From Candidatus Epilinea brevis (lineage in GTDB: Bacteria > Chloroflexota > Anaerolineae > Epilineales > Epilineaceae): a stretch of 64,000 nucleotides of DNA. The stretch lies in contig JADJUE010000013.1 of assembly GCA_016710785.1 (NCBI GenBank), forward strand, positions 62,001 to 126,000, given 5' to 3'. Below, piece after piece: positions 17,186-26,227 of this stretch. Position 1 is the stretch's first letter. Every line of letters begins with the position of its first letter. Under the pieces are notes generated by a model. It ran no database searches and was not told where the DNA came from. It saw nothing but the letters and a program-made list of their open reading frames with translations. The translations under genes and the position numbers were made by a program.

Positions 17186-18836
17186 CGACGAGTACCTTCA
17201 GCATTGTGGGCTCACGGTCCGGTAGCATGCGGGCGGACACGGTGAGGAGAATGAGGTAGAGGACCGACCCGTAGATCAACGCGGCCAGGATGCATGCTGG
17301 GAGCCATGACGGCCGCAAGAGCGCGGCGGCGACAAGGACGCCCATGGACGGGGCCAGGAGCAGGGGGCTGCCGAAGAGGATGACCAGCACGCCGGCGAAG
17401 CTCGACTGGTTGGTCTCCGCTCGGCCGCGTTCCAGGTCGACATAGGTTGGAAAACGCACGCTGCACAACTGGCCCAGGCCGGTGATCACCAGACCCGCGG
17501 CCGCTGCGGCTGACAGGATGAGGAGCGGCGCCAGAAGCGACGGTCGAGCAAGATAACTGCCTGCTGCGCAGGCCAAGGCGATGACGCCGGTGGTCACGAG
17601 CTGCAGCAGGCCATGGCTGAACAGGATCAGGTGGCGCGGAGCGGGGCTGGCCAGCAGCGTGCCCGTGCCCACATGGTCATACATTCCGAAGCGGTTGTTG
17701 CCCATGCTGCCGCTGACAAAGCCGGCCATGCCCCCGATGGCCAGGGCGATCAAAGCCGGTGGCGCGTGCTCCATGTCGGCTGATCGGCTGACCTGCCAGG
17801 CCATGAAGCCGAAGAGGATGGGCACGATCGAAAGCCGCAGCGTCATCGGGCTGCGCTGCAGGGTCAGCCAGTCCTTGCGCAACAGGCCCCAAAGGATCCG
17901 GCTGCGCTGGGCGCCCAGACCGGGCAGAATCGGCCGTTCGCGGAGCGTGCCGGCAGGGCCGGTTGCCATGGCCCCGCCGCGAAGCAGGTCGCCCCAAAGC
18001 AGGCGGCGCAGCAGCAGCAGTTGCAGTGGCACCAGGGCGGCCCCCAGAACCGCCAGCAGCAAGGTCATGGCCATCCACGCGCCCATGTCGCCGCGCGACA
18101 GACTCAGGAGGGCGTGGGCGGCCCAGCCGGCAGGTAGCCAGGTGGCCAGCTTGGTCGACAGAGCGTCGGGCCGGAAGAAGCCCGGCGAGCTGTTGGCGGC
18201 CATCCGTTGCAGACCCATCTGATCGAAATAGACCACCAAGAAGCCAACCATCAGCAGAAATGACGCGAGCGTGCGCAGGCGACGATCCTCACTGGCCAGG
18301 TCGGCCAGCAAGGTGGATACTGCTTTCAGGGTCAGCATGATCCACCCGACCAGCACCATTGTCAGGAGGGCGGCCATGGTCTGGATAGGACCGCGAGCCG
18401 TGCCCAGGGCAGCGGCCAACAGTACGGGTGCGCTGATGACGCCCAACAGGCTGAACAGGCCGCTGAACTGTCCGCCCAAGGCCAGGCTCAGCAAGCTCAA
18501 CGGCTGGTGCAGCAGCCGCAGGTAACCCACGTTTTCGAGAAGCGGCTGCCCCGTCAGCGGTGCCATGGCCCAGAACATCAACAACGCGCCCATGCCCACG
18601 GCCAGGATGCGTTCGGCCGTGCCTGGGTCCACCGACCGCAAGGCGATGTAGAGGCCCACCGTGCCCACGGCCAGGTAGGGCAAGGTGCCCAACAGGATCA
18701 GTCCGGTGAGCAGTAGGCGTCCGCGGCTGCGGGCGTCGCCGCGCAGGAGGCCGTTGAGGAGGAGGCGACGTTGCAGCCAGAACAGATGGCCCACCGTCTT
18801 CAGGGCCGCTCCGGCCTCATTCACTCGTCGAGCCAT
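17175..18836 (-). CDS. ABC transporter permease (ABC-2 type, large)
   Basis: 553 residues with ten or more predicted membrane segments in two clusters (for example LLLTGLILLGTLPYLAVGTVGLYI, LLGVISAPVLLAAALG, LLILSAAAAAGLVITGLG, LLLAPSMGVLVAAALL). There is a hydrophilic centre with basic residues (LRERPILPGLGAQRSRILWGLLRKDWL). This is the layout of ABC-2 permeases that pair with a single ATPase. It overlaps the upstream ATPase gene by 16 bases and the downstream rsmB start by 11 bases, so the genes are translationally coupled. The transported substrate cannot be predicted; export is likely for this ABC type. Confidence 0.82.
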   Translation of the reverse strand: MARRVNEAGAALKTVGHLFWLQRRLLLNGLLRGDARSRGRLLLTGLILLGTLPYLAVGTVGLYIALRSVDPGTAERILAVGMGALLMFWAMAPLTGQPLLENVGYLRLLHQPLSLLSLALGGQFSGLFSLLGVISAPVLLAAALGTARGPIQTMAALLTMVLVGWIMLTLKAVSTLLADLASEDRRLRTLASFLLMVGFLVVYFDQMGLQRMAANSSPGFFRPDALSTKLATWLPAGWAAHALLSLSRGDMGAWMAMTLLLAVLGAALVPLQLLLLRRLLWGDLLRGGAMATGPAGTLRERPILPGLGAQRSRILWGLLRKDWLTLQRSPMTLRLSIVPILFGFMAWQVSRSADMEHAPPALIALAIGGMAGFVSGSMGNNRFGMYDHVGTGTLLASPAPRHLILFSHGLLQLVTTGVIALACAAGSYLARPSLLAPLLILSAAAAAGLVITGLGQLCSVRFPTYVDLERGRAETNQSSFAGVLVILFGSPLLLAPSMGVLVAAALLRPSWLPACILAALIYGSVLYLILLTVSARMLPDREPTMLKVLVDGR

Positions 18837-19615
18837 GACAGGGCGGCCGACGAGGGCTTGTCGGCGCCCACCAGAGCCAGAAACACGTTTTCCAGCGTCG
18901 CCGTGGCTTCCAGGCCGGCGGCCGCTCGCAGGTCCGCCAAGCCGCCTTCGGCGACCAATCGACCGTTCTGGATGATCGCCGCCCGATCGCAGAGCCGTTC
19001 AACCAATTCCATCATGTGGGTGCTGAAGAACACCGTCACGCCGCGCTCGTCCACAAGGGCGCGCAGCAGATCCTTGATGGCCCGAGTCGAGACCGGATCC
19101 ACACCTTCGAAGGGCTCATCCAGAAACAGGACCTGTGGATCCGGCAGCAGGGCGCAGGCCAAGGACAGTTTCTTGCGCATGCCGGTCGAGCCGTCGACCA
19201 CCAGGCTACCGGCCTTGTCGGCCAGGTCCATGCGCTCCAGAAGCGCCGCCGATCGTCTCTCGATCGTCGCTGCCGGCAGCCCGTGCAAACGGCCCACCAG
19301 CTCCAGGTGCTCGCGCAGGCTCAGGCGTTCGTACAGCCCCAATTGCTCCGGAACCACGCCGATGCGCGCCTTCAGGGCCAGGCGCTCGTTGGCCACGTCG
19401 AGTCCTGCGACCACCGCCCGTCCCTCGCTGGGCATCATCAGGCCCGTGAGCATCTTCAACGTGGTGGTCTTGCCGGCTCCGTTGGGGCCAAGAAAGCCGA
19501 AGATGCAACCGGCGGGCACCGCAAGGTCAAGCCGGTCGACGGCGGTCATGGTTCCGAAGCGACGCGTCAGCCCGAAGGCTTGGATGGCCACAGGATGGAT
19601 GGTGACAGGGGGCAT
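18821..19615 (-). CDS. ABC transporter ATP-binding protein
   Basis: 264 residues. The Walker A is GPNGAGKT (residues 43-50), the Q-loop region reads VVPEQLGLYERLSLREHL, the signature is the degenerate STGMRKKLSLA in place of LSGGQ, the Walker B is VLFLDEPFEGVD and the H-loop is FFSTHMMELVERL. It is the CcmA/DrrA-like exporter type. It is the first gene of the cluster that continues with the permease, rsmB and the recombinase-like gene, all on the minus strand. The start at 19615 is the first in-frame ATG, with a GTG-rich but weak leader. Confidence 0.92.
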   Translation of the reverse strand: MPPVTIHPVAIQAFGLTRRFGTMTAVDRLDLAVPAGCIFGFLGPNGAGKTTTLKMLTGLMMPSEGRAVVAGLDVANERLALKARIGVVPEQLGLYERLSLREHLELVGRLHGLPAATIERRSAALLERMDLADKAGSLVVDGSTGMRKKLSLACALLPDPQVLFLDEPFEGVDPVSTRAIKDLLRALVDERGVTVFFSTHMMELVERLCDRAAIIQNGRLVAEGGLADLRAAAGLEATATLENVFLALVGADKPSSAALSWLDE

Positions 19616-19772
19616 GTTCAGATCTTAGCACAGGGCGCAATGACGGCCTGCGGCGACTGTAGACGAGTGCCGCTGCCAGAAGCCGCCGACCCACGAGGTC
19701 CGGACCGCCCGAAGTGGCTCACCCGCCGACTGTCTGCCCTTGTCGGCCCTCGATAGAGCGGTAGCGCAACGC

Positions 19773-20213
19773 TCAGCCGAGACCCAGGGCCACCTGGCGC
19801 GTCTGCCGGATCCCCTGGCGTCGACGGACCAGCATGACCACGCTCAAGGTCGCGACCACGGCGGTGCCGGCGCCAAGCAGGCGCAATGCATCCGGGCGCC
19901 TCAACACCATCAGGGATCGCCGCCCCAAGTCCACGCCGCGCTCAGCAAGCGGCGCCTGTCGTCGAAGCTGACCTTGCTGTTGGCTCGCGGCGGCCACCAA
20001 CTGCCGGCGCAAACGGTCCCGACCCGGCTGGTCCATTGACCGGGGCGGCAACGCGGCATCCAGCGAATAGGCCAAGCCCATCAGTAGACGCAGGTCATCC
20101 GTCTGCGCCGCCGCCAGTCGCCGTGCGGCGGTGCGGTCGCCCTGCCGCAGAAGTTCGGCATGGGCGTTCAAGCTGGTCTCGGCGTCCGTTGCCCGTTGGC
20201 TGTTGCCCATCAT
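19773..20213 (-). CDS. Single-pass membrane protein, likely partner (anti-sigma) of the adjacent ECF factor
   Basis: 146 residues. The first 105 residues are cytoplasmic-looking and rich in Ala/Arg/Gln/Leu. One hydrophobic segment (ALRLLGAGTAVVATLSVVMLV, about residues 109-129) follows, then a short basic tail. There is no zinc-binding HxxxCxxC motif. The ATG overlaps the stop of the ECF sigma gene by ATGA, so the two are co-translated. An anti-sigma role is inferred only from this coupling and topology; I recognise no family. Confidence 0.6.
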   Translation of the reverse strand: MMGNSQRATDAETSLNAHAELLRQGDRTAARRLAAAQTDDLRLLMGLAYSLDAALPPRSMDQPGRDRLRRQLVAAASQQQGQLRRQAPLAERGVDLGRRSLMVLRRPDALRLLGAGTAVVATLSVVMLVRRRQGIRQTRQVALGLG

Positions 20214-20878
20214 GATGCTTGTCCCGTCGTTGTGGCCCCATCGGGGCCGGCATTCAGCTGCGCACGCAGCTCGCTCAAGGTACGGTGGTAGAGGCTCTTG
20301 ATCGCGCCCTCCGTTCGCCCCAGAATGGCGGCGATCTCGGCGTTGCTCAATCCTTGACTGAATTTGTAGACCAGCAACGCCTGGCGATCCTCCTCCAGAA
20401 GTCGCATGGCGGACAGCAGCAGCTGTCGGTTGAACAGGGTATCGGCGTCGCTGTCGTCGGAAGTGCCCGCCTGTGCGGCGGGATCGTCAGCCAGATCCTC
20501 CCACGGGGTCTGCCTGTGGCGACCCTGGCGCCGATGCCAGTTGGCCACCAGATTGTGGGCGATGCGGTAGAGCCAGGCCGCAAAGGGGTGACCGCGGCTC
20601 TCATAGGTGGACAGGCTGACCAGAGCGCGATGAAACGTCTGGGCGGTCAGATCCTCGGCATCGCTGGTGTTGGCGATGCGGTAACGGATGTAGTTGTAGA
20701 TCGCGTCGCCATAGCGATCGTAGAGCCGACCGAAAGCCTCAGCGTTCAACCTGGCTTCAGCCACAAGCACATCGTCATGAGGTTCTACTGTATGTAACAC
20801 GGCCACCGCCAGATAGTTGCGCGTTGCGATGTCCAAAGTCGAAATGCACGAGCGCGGAACTGCCCGTGGGCCCATCAT
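20210..20878 (-). CDS. ECF-type RNA polymerase sigma factor
   Basis: Up to 222 residues. Region 2 is clear (AFGRLYDRYGDAIYNYIRYRI, DAEDLTAQTFHRAL, FAAWLYRIAHNLVANWHRR), as is region 4 (LLEEDRQALLVYKFSQGLSNAEIAAILGRTEGAIKSLYHRTLSELR), with a short acidic linker between. The start is uncertain. Homology begins near residue 32, so a GTG at 20800 is a good alternative to the ATG at 20878. Together with the following membrane protein it forms a regulator pair. The target regulon is unknown. Confidence 0.88.
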   Translation of the reverse strand: MMGPRAVPRSCISTLDIATRNYLAVAVLHTVEPHDDVLVAEARLNAEAFGRLYDRYGDAIYNYIRYRIANTSDAEDLTAQTFHRALVSLSTYESRGHPFAAWLYRIAHNLVANWHRRQGRHRQTPWEDLADDPAAQAGTSDDSDADTLFNRQLLLSAMRLLEEDRQALLVYKFSQGLSNAEIAAILGRTEGAIKSLYHRTLSELRAQLNAGPDGATTTGQAS

Positions 20879-21012
20879 ACCGCGTAGGAGCGCCGGCGCA
20901 CAAGGCGCGAGGGATGTATTGGCGCTGTGCTAGACTGTCGCTGGCGGTTCGGCATTCTCGCTACGGCAATGCTCGGACCGGCACAGGCGGTTGGTCCAGG
21001 AGGCAAGAAGCG

Positions 21013-21417
21013 ATGGCGACGAAGAGCACCAGCGTTGTCGTACCCATGGGGCGACGGATGACGGCCTGGTGGATGACCGGCCCAGCCATGCGGCCGGACA
21101 ATCCCTTTGTGTGGCGTCCCCCCACCAATGTCTACGAGACGGTCGAGGGTCTCGTCATACAGATCGAGGTGGCCGGGCTGGCGGCGGATGACTTCCGGAT
21201 CATCCTGCGCCCCAGGCGCCTCACCGTGTCCGGCGTCCGACGGCCGGTGCCGGGCTTGGGCCACAGCACTGCTTGCCTCCAGGTGGAGATCCCGGGCGGC
21301 AGCTTCCGCAGCGACGTCGAGCTTCCCTGGCCGGTGAACGTGGATGCCGTGCGCGCCGCCTACCGCCACGGCTTCATCTTCGTCGAGTTGTCCCGCGCCC
21401 AGGACGGCAGCCCGTGA
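21013..21417 (+). CDS. Hsp20 / alpha-crystallin family small heat-shock protein
   Basis: 134 residues from the ATG at 21013, which has AGGAGG upstream. The alpha-crystallin domain runs from NVYETVEGLVIQIEVAGLAADDFRIIL through the LTVSGVRRPV strand to FRSDVELPWPVNVDAVRAAY, where the usual GVL is replaced. The final HGFIFVELSR resembles the I-x-V end region. These proteins are ATP-independent holdases. The last bases overlap the GTG start of lon (GTGA), which couples a holdase to a protease. Confidence 0.85.
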   Translation: MATKSTSVVVPMGRRMTAWWMTGPAMRPDNPFVWRPPTNVYETVEGLVIQIEVAGLAADDFRIILRPRRLTVSGVRRPVPGLGHSTACLQVEIPGGSFRSDVELPWPVNVDAVRAAYRHGFIFVELSRAQDGSP

Positions 21418-23924
21418 GCGCGGAATGGATGCCGTCCCTGAGCAACGATGCAAATCCTGAGGACGAACCAGGGCGCTCGGTTCCTGTTCATATCCAACCT
21501 GGCGCGGAGGGTCATCCGGAGGAAGATGAGCCGGCGATACCCGATGAGCTTGCCGTCCTGCCCTTGCGCAACGCGGTTGCCTTCCCCCTGAGCTTCATGC
21601 CGTTGGGCGTCGCTCAGCCCCGTTCCCGGCGGCTGGTCGATGCCGCGACGGTGGGCGAACGGGTCATCGCCCTTTTGGCCTCGAAAGACCCCGAGAAGGA
21701 CGAGCCAGGTCCGGATGACGTCTACCAGGTAGGGACGGCAGTCTATCTGCACCGCATGGTGCGCAGCTCGGAAGGAAACGTCGCCATCTTCGTGCAGGGC
21801 CTCAAGCGCATCCGCATCCTGTCCTGGACCGATACCGAGCCCTACCTCAAGGCTCGAGTGGAGGTGCTGCCGGATGAGCGACCGGAGCCCGGCGTCGAAT
21901 TGGAGGCGCTGGAGAAGAGCGCGCGAGAGCTCTTCTCACGGATGGTCAATCTGGTGCCGTACCTGCCTGATGAGTTGCTCGGGGCGGCGGAGCATATCGA
22001 GGATCCACGGGCCTTGTCCTACTTCATCGCCTCCAACCTGCGCATCGACTCGCCGCTGGCTCAGGAGATCCTGGAAATGCCGGACGCCGCGGACCGTCTG
22101 CGGTCGCTGATCGGATTCCTGTCGCGCGAGCTTGAGGTGCTGGAGATCGGCCGGCGCATCCAACAGGAGGCGCGCGGCGAAATGGACAAGGTGCAGCGCG
22201 AGTACTACCTCCGCCAGCAGCTGAAGGCCATTCAGAAGGAGTTGGGCGAGCGCGATGAGAGCCAGGCCTACGCCACAGAGATCGAAGCCCGCCTGGAAGC
22301 GCTGCAGCTGCCCAAAGAGGCGCGGGAGGAAGCTTTCCGGGAACTGGGGCGGCTCAAGGCATTGCCGGAAGCTTCGGCTGAGTACGGCGTCATTCGCGGC
22401 TACCTGGATTGGATCGCCAGCTTGCCATGGAACACCTACAGCGATGACAACCTGGACATCGCCCATGCCCGCTCAGTGCTGGATGCCGACCACTTCGGAT
22501 TGAAGGACGTGAAGTCTCGCATCCTGGAGTACCTCGCCGTCCAGAAGCTGCGCCGCGAGCGAGTGGAAGGTGAGGGCAGCGAGCTGTCCGGGGCCATTCT
22601 GGCCCTGTTCGGTCCTCCAGGCGTTGGCAAGACCAGCCTGGGCCGATCTGTGGCCCGCGCCTTGGGCCGCCAGTTCGTGCGCATGAGCCTGGGTGGGTTG
22701 CATGACGAGGCGGAGATACGCGGGCATCGCCGCACCTACATCGGGGCCATGCCCGGCCGCATCATCCAGGGCCTCAAGCGCGCCGGGACCCGCAATCCCG
22801 TGTTCATGCTGGACGAGATCGACAAACTGGGCTCGAGCTTCCGCGGTGATCCGGAGAGCGCGCTGCTAGAAGTGCTGGATCCGCATCAGAACCGCGAGTT
22901 CCGAGACCTCTACCTGGACATGCCCTTCAACTTGAGCGAGGTGCTCTTCATCTGCACCGGCAATGTGCTGGCCCAGGTGGCCGGTCCGCTGCGCGACCGG
23001 ATGGAGGTGATCGAGTTGAGTGGCTATACCGAGACGGAGAAGGTCGCGATCGCCAAGGGCTATCTCGTCCCACGGCAACTGACCGAGAACGGATTGCGTC
23101 CCGGCGAACTGACCCTGGAAGATGCGGCGCTGAGCGAAATCATCCGTCGCTATACCCGGGAGGCCGGAGTGCGCGGCCTGGAGCGACAGATCGGCAAGGT
23201 AGCGCGCAAAGCCGCTGTGCTGGTGGCCGGTGGAGAGAAGGAGGCCATCACCGTTTCGGCCGTCCAGGTGCCAACCCATCTCGGCCAGCCGCGCTTCTTC
23301 GACGAGGTGGCTGAGCGTACGGCGGTGCCCGGCGTGGCCACGGGGCTCGCCTATACCGCGGTGGGTGGAGATGTTCTCTTCGTGGAGGCCAGCGCCGCCG
23401 CGGGTGGCAGAGGCTTCCTGGTGACGGGACAGCTGGGCGATGTCATGCGTGAAAGCGCGCAGGCCGCCCTCAGCTATGTGCGCTCGCGCGCCGAGGACCT
23501 GGGCATCGAGCCTGGCTGGTTCGCCGGCCATGACCTGCATCTGCATGTTCCGGCGGGCGCCACCCCCAAGGATGGCCCTTCAGCCGGCGTGACCATGGCC
23601 ACCGCGCTATTGAGTCTGATCTCCGGCCGTTCGGTGCGCCCCGACGTCGGAATGACCGGCGAGATCACCCTGCGTGGGCGGGTACTGCCTATCGGCGGCG
23701 TCAAGGAGAAGGTACTCGCGGCTCACCGCGCCGGACTGCGGACCATCATCCTTCCCGCGCGCAATCTGGCCGACCTGGACGAGGTGCCCTTAGAAGTGCG
23801 GGAAGCGATGCACTTCGTCGGCGTGGAGCGGATCGACGAGGTCTGGGCGGAGGCCTTGGTGGGTGGCATCCCGCGGCCGGGCCTGGCCAGCGTGGAACTG
23901 CCGCAAGACCAGGCCGTGGAGTAG
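21414..23924 (+). CDS. lon: ATP-dependent protease Lon (LonA type)
   Basis: 836 residues if translation starts at the GTG at 21414, which overlaps the hsp20 stop and has AGGA upstream; an ATG at 21429 is the alternative. Domains in order are the N-terminal LON substrate-binding domain (ELAVLPLRNAVAFPLSFMPL), a coiled region with the conserved EYYLRQQLKAIQKELGE, an AAA+ module with Walker A GPPGVGKT (400-407) and Walker B VFMLDEIDKLG, and the protease domain. The Ser-Lys dyad is S723 in PKDGPSAGV and K766 in GGVKEKV, 43 residues apart as in E. coli Lon. It degrades misfolded and regulatory proteins in the cytoplasm. Confidence 0.95.
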   Translation: MSAEWMPSLSNDANPEDEPGRSVPVHIQPGAEGHPEEDEPAIPDELAVLPLRNAVAFPLSFMPLGVAQPRSRRLVDAATVGERVIALLASKDPEKDEPGPDDVYQVGTAVYLHRMVRSSEGNVAIFVQGLKRIRILSWTDTEPYLKARVEVLPDERPEPGVELEALEKSARELFSRMVNLVPYLPDELLGAAEHIEDPRALSYFIASNLRIDSPLAQEILEMPDAADRLRSLIGFLSRELEVLEIGRRIQQEARGEMDKVQREYYLRQQLKAIQKELGERDESQAYATEIEARLEALQLPKEAREEAFRELGRLKALPEASAEYGVIRGYLDWIASLPWNTYSDDNLDIAHARSVLDADHFGLKDVKSRILEYLAVQKLRRERVEGEGSELSGAILALFGPPGVGKTSLGRSVARALGRQFVRMSLGGLHDEAEIRGHRRTYIGAMPGRIIQGLKRAGTRNPVFMLDEIDKLGSSFRGDPESALLEVLDPHQNREFRDLYLDMPFNLSEVLFICTGNVLAQVAGPLRDRMEVIELSGYTETEKVAIAKGYLVPRQLTENGLRPGELTLEDAALSEIIRRYTREAGVRGLERQIGKVARKAAVLVAGGEKEAITVSAVQVPTHLGQPRFFDEVAERTAVPGVATGLAYTAVGGDVLFVEASAAAGGRGFLVTGQLGDVMRESAQAALSYVRSRAEDLGIEPGWFAGHDLHLHVPAGATPKDGPSAGVTMATALLSLISGRSVRPDVGMTGEITLRGRVLPIGGVKEKVLAAHRAGLRTIILPARNLADLDEVPLEVREAMHFVGVERIDEVWAEALVGGIPRPGLASVELPQDQAVE

Positions 23925-23935
23925 CTGGCCTGTGC

Positions 23936-23962
23936 CGCCTACCGGCGTTGCTACCGGTGGCG
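23936..23962 (+). terminator. Hairpin downstream of lon
   Basis: CGCC-T-ACCGG pairs with CCGGTGGCG around an eight-base loop, giving nine pairs with one bulge, just after the lon stop. No U-tract follows, so it may act as an mRNA 3' stabiliser or a weak terminator. Confidence 0.35.
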
Positions 23963-24054
23963 CCGGCTCGGCGTAAGCGACGGCAGGGCCCCATCGGACC
24001 GGGCGGCGTCGTCGCTCCGATTGCGCTGACGGGGCAGGTGCAGGAGGCACCGTC

Positions 24055-26124
24055 ATGCAATATGTTCTCGGAACGCTGGTATTGGTCGTGGCTATCTACT
24101 TCCTCTTGGGGTCCATCACCGGCATCCGCCTGATCCCCAACAACCGGGTGGGCATCGTGGAGAAGCGCTTCAGCGGGCGCGGCTCCTTGAAGCAGGGTTT
24201 CATCGCCCAGGCCGGGGAGGCCGGTTTCCAACCGCAATTGCTGCGTGGCGGCCTGCACTTCCTGATGCCGGTGCAATACCGGGTGCACACCACATCGCTC
24301 GTGACCATTCCGCAGGGCAAGATGGGCTATGTCTTTGCCCGTGACGGCCAGCAGCTCCAGCCCGGCCAGGTGCTGGCCAGCAATGCTCAGGTGGTGGACT
24401 TCCAGGATGCCGGCGCCTTCTTGCGCGGCGGCGGGCAGCGCGGACCGCAGCGGCAGGTGCTGCGCGAGGGCACCTACGCCATCAACCTGGCTCAGTTCGT
24501 GGTCATCACCGAGGACGAGGTCTTCGCGATGCCGCTGTCCGCGGAAGATAAGGCCATGATCAACGAGATGGCCACGGTCATCGAGCAGCGCGACGGATTC
24601 AGGCCGGTGGTGATCAAGGATGCTGACGATTCAATGGGTGTCGTGACCGTTCACGACGGGCCTTCGCTGCCCCCCGGCGAGATCATTGCGCCCACCGTCG
24701 GTGAGGACCGGGAGCATTCGGACACATTCCACAACAGTTTTCAGGACGCCGACCGCTTTCTGGCCGCCGGCGGCATGCGCGGTCGCCAGCTGCAGGTGCT
24801 GGTGGAAGGCAGCTACTTCATCAATCGCCTCTTTGCCACGGTGGAGATGGTCCCCAAGACGGTGATCGAGGTGGGCTACGCTGGGGTGGTGGTGTCTTAC
24901 ACCGGCCAATCCGGCCAGGACATCTCCGGTGAGACCTACCGGCACGGCGAGCTGGTGTCACCCGGTTTCCGGGGCGTCTGGAGCGAGCCGCTCCTACCGG
25001 GGAAGTACGCCTTCAATACCTACGCCGGCAAGGTCGTGAGCGTGCCCACCACGAACATCATCCTGAAATGGAGCCGCTCAGAGTCCGGCGTGCACCGCTA
25101 CGACGAGAACCTGGCCGAGGTGAGCCTGATCACCAAGGACGCTTTCGAGCCCAACCTGCCTCTATCGGTCGTCATCCACATCGACTACCGCGAGGCGCCT
25201 CTGGTGATCCAGCGTTTCGGGGACATCAAGCGCCTGGTGGAGCAGACCCTGGACCCGATGGTCAGCGCCTACTTCAAGAACATCGGCCAGACGCGGACGC
25301 TCATCCAGCTCATCCAGGACCGTTCGGTCATCCAGATGCAGTCCTCGGAGGAGATGAAGAGCAAGTTTGCGCATTACAACCTGCACCTGGAAGAGGTGCT
25401 GATCGGCACGCCCACCTCTTCGCCGGGTGACAACAAGATCGAGGTCATCCTCACCCAGCTGCGCAACCGCCAGATCGCCGAGGAGCAGGTGGAGACCTAC
25501 CAGCGGCAGGAGAAGGCAGCGGTTCAGGAACGGATGCTGCGCGAGGCCGAGTCCCGTGCTCGCCAACAGCAACTGCTGACGGAATCCGAACTCAACATCA
25601 CCGTGTTGACCAATCAGGGCAAGGCGGACTACCAGCGCGCCTTGCAGCAGGCCGCGCAGATCCGTGCTCTCGCCGAGGCGGAGGCGGAGAAGTCCGCGCG
25701 CATCGGCATCGCCCAGGCCTTGGCCATCGAGGAACAGGTCAGGGCTTACGGCGGGCCGCAGTTCCAGGTGGCACGAGAAGTGATGTCGCGCTTCGCCGAC
25801 GCCATCCAGCATTCGAAGGTCGATGTGGTGCCCAAGATCCTGATCGGCGCTTCTGCCGGTGCTGGAGCGCAGGGCGGCGGCACGGGCTCGGTGATCGAGG
25901 CCCTGCTCACCCTGCTGCTCTCGGAGCGGATGGGGGTGTCGTTGGGTGGCGATCTCCCGCGCAGCCCGGAGGTGGATGTCATGCGCGATCGGCTTCGCGC
26001 AGCCCTGGCGGCAGCGCCGGCTGCTCCGGACACGGAGAGATCCCAGATCTCTACCGTAGTCCCGCCGACTGCGCCGTCGTCTCCTGCGGATTCTTCAGAC
26101 GACGCGAGTCCGCCCACGGTATGA
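24055..26124 (+). CDS. SPFH / band 7 (flotillin-like) membrane protein
   Basis: 689 residues. An N-terminal membrane helix (LGTLVLVVAIYFLLGSITGI) is followed by an SPFH region (RLIPNNRVGIVEKRFSGRG, PVQYRVHTTSLVTIPQGKMGYVFARDG). The protein then contains two copies of a module with the pattern FQDA-x-x-FL-x-x-GG-x-RG-x-Q-x-QVL-x-EG-x-Y-x-IN, near residues 115-145 and 225-260. A second band-7-like stretch and a long Ala/Glu/Gln/Arg-rich coiled coil (about 470-570) follow, and the end is Pro/Ser/Thr-rich. Flotillin-like proteins organise membrane microdomains and often oligomerise. AGGAGG precedes the ATG. The gene appears monocistronic. Confidence 0.83.
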   Translation: MQYVLGTLVLVVAIYFLLGSITGIRLIPNNRVGIVEKRFSGRGSLKQGFIAQAGEAGFQPQLLRGGLHFLMPVQYRVHTTSLVTIPQGKMGYVFARDGQQLQPGQVLASNAQVVDFQDAGAFLRGGGQRGPQRQVLREGTYAINLAQFVVITEDEVFAMPLSAEDKAMINEMATVIEQRDGFRPVVIKDADDSMGVVTVHDGPSLPPGEIIAPTVGEDREHSDTFHNSFQDADRFLAAGGMRGRQLQVLVEGSYFINRLFATVEMVPKTVIEVGYAGVVVSYTGQSGQDISGETYRHGELVSPGFRGVWSEPLLPGKYAFNTYAGKVVSVPTTNIILKWSRSESGVHRYDENLAEVSLITKDAFEPNLPLSVVIHIDYREAPLVIQRFGDIKRLVEQTLDPMVSAYFKNIGQTRTLIQLIQDRSVIQMQSSEEMKSKFAHYNLHLEEVLIGTPTSSPGDNKIEVILTQLRNRQIAEEQVETYQRQEKAAVQERMLREAESRARQQQLLTESELNITVLTNQGKADYQRALQQAAQIRALAEAEAEKSARIGIAQALAIEEQVRAYGGPQFQVAREVMSRFADAIQHSKVDVVPKILIGASAGAGAQGGGTGSVIEALLTLLLSERMGVSLGGDLPRSPEVDVMRDRLRAALAAAPAAPDTERSQISTVVPPTAPSSPADSSDDASPPTV

Positions 26125-26149
26125 GCGCTTATCAGTAGGAGAATGCAAG

Positions 26150-26178
26150 GGCGGGGTGGCCCGAGAGGGCGCCCCGCC
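26150..26178. terminator. Strong hairpin between convergent SPFH and pfkA genes
   Basis: GGCGGGG-TGGCCC pairs with GGGCG-CCCCGCC around a GAGA tetraloop. It sits between two convergent stops and could end transcription from both sides, although no U-tract is present. Confidence 0.5.
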
Positions 26179-26227
26179 GTAGCTCCCCGGCCGACCTCCC
26201 CAGGTCTGTTCGACCGACCGGAAGCGA

